From contig CAMLGP010000016.1 in assembly GCA_946479535.1 (NCBI GenBank), forward strand, positions 1 through 14,487: a stretch of DNA of 14,487 nucleotides, given 5' to 3'. This document shows positions 12,733-14,487 of this stretch, one piece after another. The notes under the pieces were generated by a model. It was not told where the DNA came from, ran no database searches, and saw nothing but the letters and a program-made list of their open reading frames with translations. Both the position numbers and the translations under genes were made by a program. The first letter of the stretch is position 1. Every line of letters starts with the position of its first letter. This stretch comes from an uncultured Bacteroidota bacterium (GTDB lineage: Bacteria; Bacteroidota; Bacteroidia; Chitinophagales; Chitinophagaceae).

Positions 12733-13428
12733 ATGAAGTACAGGCACCTCTTCTTTGATCTGGACCATACCCTATGGGATTTTGAGGCCAATGCACGGGC
12801 AACTCTGGAAGTTTTATACAGCAATCTTCAACTGGAGGCCAGAGGTATAAATGATTTTGAACTGTTTTACCGGAATTACCTGGCGCATAATGAAAAATTA
12901 TGGGAACGTTATCGCAAAGGATATATCAAACAGGATGAATTGCGGGTGAAAAGAATGTGGCTCGCCCTGCTTGATTTTAAAATTGCCGATGATGAATTAT
13001 CCCGTGCCATGAGTATGCAGTTCCTGGATATGCTCCCCACACGCACAATCCTCTTTCCTCATACAAAAGAAATTCTCACTTATCTCGCTGGCAAAGGTTA
13101 TACACTTCATCTTATTACAAATGGATTTGAAAAAACACAGCATAGCAAACTGAAACATTCGGGGCTTGACAGCTTCTTTAAAGAGGTCATTACTTCAGAA
13201 GGCTCCAATAGTCTAAAACCCAATAAAGAGATATTTGAGTATGCATTGCGAAAATCGCGTGCTCAATTACATGAAAGCATTATGATCGGGGATACACCGG
13301 AAGTAGATATCCTGGGAGCAAAGAATGCCGGAATGGACCAGGTATTTGTAAATCATCTGCGTATTAGCATAGAAGATCAACCTACTTACACAGTACATTC
13401 ATTAAAGGAACTGGAAGCTATTTTCTAG
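12733..13428 (+). CDS. HAD-superfamily noncanonical pyrimidine nucleotidase (YjjG-like)
   Basis: A 231-residue cytoplasmic HAD hydrolase. Motif I FFDLDHTLWDFEANA carries nucleophile Asp9 and general acid/base Asp11; the DHTLWDFEAN wording is characteristic of the YjjG family. The helical cap domain lies at ~17-100. Motif II is LITNG (Thr129), motif III Lys162 in SLKPNKEIFEYAL, and motif IV MIGDTPEVDILGAKNAG (Asp187, Asp192). Family members dephosphorylate UMP/dUMP/dTMP and modified pyrimidine nucleotides, a house-cleaning role. It is complete and of normal length. It is divergent from the SDR gene and converges on psd with 8 bp between the stops. Confidence 0.9.
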   Translation: MKYRHLFFDLDHTLWDFEANARATLEVLYSNLQLEARGINDFELFYRNYLAHNEKLWERYRKGYIKQDELRVKRMWLALLDFKIADDELSRAMSMQFLDMLPTRTILFPHTKEILTYLAGKGYTLHLITNGFEKTQHSKLKHSGLDSFFKEVITSEGSNSLKPNKEIFEYALRKSRAQLHESIMIGDTPEVDILGAKNAGMDQVFVNHLRISIEDQPTYTVHSLKELEAIF

Positions 13429-13436
13429 CAAAAGAA

Positions 13437-14093
13437 TTACCATTCAGCAACAACGGTAACACCACCCAAAGGCTTATCACCGATCTTCACCTTAATCTTT
13501 GCATCCAGGGGAAGGAGAAGATCCACTCTTGAACCAAATTTGATAAAGCCCATTTCCTCTGCCTGTTTCACTTCCTGGCCAGCCTGAAGATAGTTGACAA
13601 TTCGCTTTGCCAGGGCTCCTGCAATCTGTTTGGTAAGAACCTCTTTGCTTCCTTTCCTGTAAACAACAGTGTGGCGCTCGTTTTCAGTGGAAGATTTGGG
13701 ATGCCAGGCTACCAGGTATTTACCTTTGTGGTACTGGCTATAGACTACTTCACCGCTAACAGGATTGCGGTTTACGTGTACGTTCAATGGGCTCATGAAG
13801 ATAGAAACCTGTATCCGGCGGTCAGTAAAGTATTCATCGGCCTGTACCTCTTCAATTGCTACTACTTTGCCATCTGCAGGAGCTACAATGGCATTTTCAT
13901 TAATGGTCAGAGGTCTTTTGGGCAGACGGAAAAAGGATACCAGGAAAAGCAGTAAACCGAGTGTTACCACAAAAATGACGGCACTCAGAATCGGTGCCTC
14001 AAAGCTCAGGAGGTAAAATGAGAGCAGATTAACTACGGCAAAAAAGATAAAACTCCACGCCAGCGTTGTATAACCTTCCTTGTGAATTGTCAT
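13437..14093 (-). CDS. psd: phosphatidylserine decarboxylase (short form)
   Basis: A 218-residue membrane-associated proenzyme that decarboxylates phosphatidylserine to phosphatidylethanolamine. Two hydrophobic segments lie at about 10-30 and 34-55. The catalytic part has APADGKV (Asp74), IFMSPLNVHVNRNPVSG (His106) and the self-cleavage region GFIKFGSRVD, in which Gly187-Ser188 is the processing site that yields the pyruvoyl-bearing alpha chain. The FGS form and the short length fit the short Psd/archaetidylserine-decarboxylase-like branch common in Bacteroidota, rather than the E. coli LGST form. Its start lies 45 bp behind the cdsA stop, so cdsA and psd are probably linked, although psd also has its own -7 box. 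The serine-adding enzyme PssA is not in the window. Confidence 0.95.
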   Translation of the reverse strand: MTIHKEGYTTLAWSFIFFAVVNLLSFYLLSFEAPILSAVIFVVTLGLLLFLVSFFRLPKRPLTINENAIVAPADGKVVAIEEVQADEYFTDRRIQVSIFMSPLNVHVNRNPVSGEVVYSQYHKGKYLVAWHPKSSTENERHTVVYRKGSKEVLTKQIAGALAKRIVNYLQAGQEVKQAEEMGFIKFGSRVDLLLPLDAKIKVKIGDKPLGGVTVVAEW

Positions 14094-14110
14094 CGTTTTA
14101 CTTTAGGGTG

Positions 14111-14118
14111 CAAAGGTA
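14111..14118 (-). promoter_or_regulatory. putative -7 box of psd (TACCTTTG on minus strand)
   Basis: A perfect TAnnTTTG match on the minus strand, in the 45-bp gap between cdsA and psd, 17 nt before the psd ATG. It implies that psd can be transcribed independently of cdsA. Confidence 0.5.
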
Positions 14119-14138
14119 AGAATGTGATTGAAAATACA

Positions 14139-14487
14139 TCATAAAGAGATTCCAACCAACATACAAAACCAGGTAATAGGAACTGCAAGTAATAGAGAAT
14201 CAAATCTGTCTAAAAATCCTCCATGACCTGGCATAATTTGACCACTGTCCTTTATTTGGGCCAACCGCTTAAGCTTTGATTCAAGTAAATCCCCAAAAGT
14301 GCCCGCAATTGCAGCAATACCAGCCATGATAAACCACCAACTGTTGTTATCTTCATTCATAACTGCTGATCCAAGTAATCCCATTATTATAACTGCAAGA
14401 ATAATTCCACCTATTGTCCCTTCCCATGTCTTTTTAGGAGATACTGTGGACAGTGGCTTTTTACCAATTAAAGACCCTACGATATAG
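14139..14487 (-). CDS. cdsA: phosphatidate cytidylyltransferase, C-terminal fragment (5' end outside window)
   Basis: The minus-strand frame is open from the window edge to a TGA at 14139-14141, giving 115 visible codons. CdsA makes CDP-diacylglycerol from phosphatidic acid and CTP, the precursor of all phospholipids, in the inner membrane. The visible part has YIVGSLIGKKPLSTVSPKKTWEGTIGG, two hydrophobic helices, FGDLLESKLKRLAQIKDSG and the family signature PGHGGFLDRFDSLL. Together these fit the CdsA pattern S-x-[LIV]-K-R-x4-K-D ... H-G-G-x-x-D-R-x-D. It ends in a last membrane helix (LLLAVPITWFCMLVGISL). An internal ATG at 14384 is not the start, because the conserved TWEGT region lies upstream of it. 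Confidence 0.95.
   Translation of the reverse strand, partial: YIVGSLIGKKPLSTVSPKKTWEGTIGGIILAVIIMGLLGSAVMNEDNNSWWFIMAGIAAIAGTFGDLLESKLKRLAQIKDSGQIMPGHGGFLDRFDSLLLAVPITWFCMLVGISL

Overview
The window looks like ordinary chromosomal core sequence from an aerobic member of the Bacteroidota, most likely family Chitinophagaceae. Four things point there: a TonB-dependent receptor tail ending in an outer-membrane aromatic residue, a GldH gliding-motility lipoprotein, the second (paralogous) LpxD type common in this phylum, and a repeated TAnnTTTG -7 promoter box just upstream of most genes with no Shine-Dalgarno sequences. No phage, IS, CRISPR, tRNA or rRNA is visible. The window is cut at both ends, inside a TonB receptor gene on the left and inside cdsA on the right.

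Layout, left to right. The 3' end of a TonB receptor gene (2-514) is followed by pheS (564-1592). A small membrane protein of unknown function lies on the minus strand (1613-2188) and is divergent from a likely two-gene operon: a 3-hydroxyacyl-CoA dehydrogenase (2233-3078) and an extended SDR/epimerase (3094-4110). A secreted carboxypeptidase-regulatory-like-domain protein (4147-5220) converges on an lpxD-type acyltransferase (5228-6175, minus), with an intrinsic terminator built over the two facing stop codons.

A 742-bp AT-rich gap (6176-6917) is the least ordinary part. It holds the lpxD promoter, a possible 30-residue micro-ORF with its own promoter, one perfect DnaA box, a candidate ~74-nt small RNA with promoter and intrinsic terminator (6587-6660), and a MITE-like inverted-repeat element made of 7-bp CTAANNG units (6713-6882).

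Downstream come yicC (6918-7793), a REP-like CCCGATAG palindrome (7799-7833), and a probable operon of gldH, a histidine kinase and an OmpR-type response regulator (7862-10051). Next are a stand-alone batD (10052-11854, minus), a classical SDR (11934-12641, minus) divergent from a YjjG-like HAD nucleotidase (12733-13428), and then psd (13437-14093, minus) behind cdsA (14139 to the window end, minus). CdsA and Psd form a phosphatidylethanolamine synthesis pair: CdsA makes CDP-diacylglycerol and Psd does the last decarboxylation.

No obvious new multi-gene system is present. The best candidates for undescribed biology are the small RNA, the two intergenic repeat families, the very short or absent 5' leaders, and the coupling of gldH to a two-component system.
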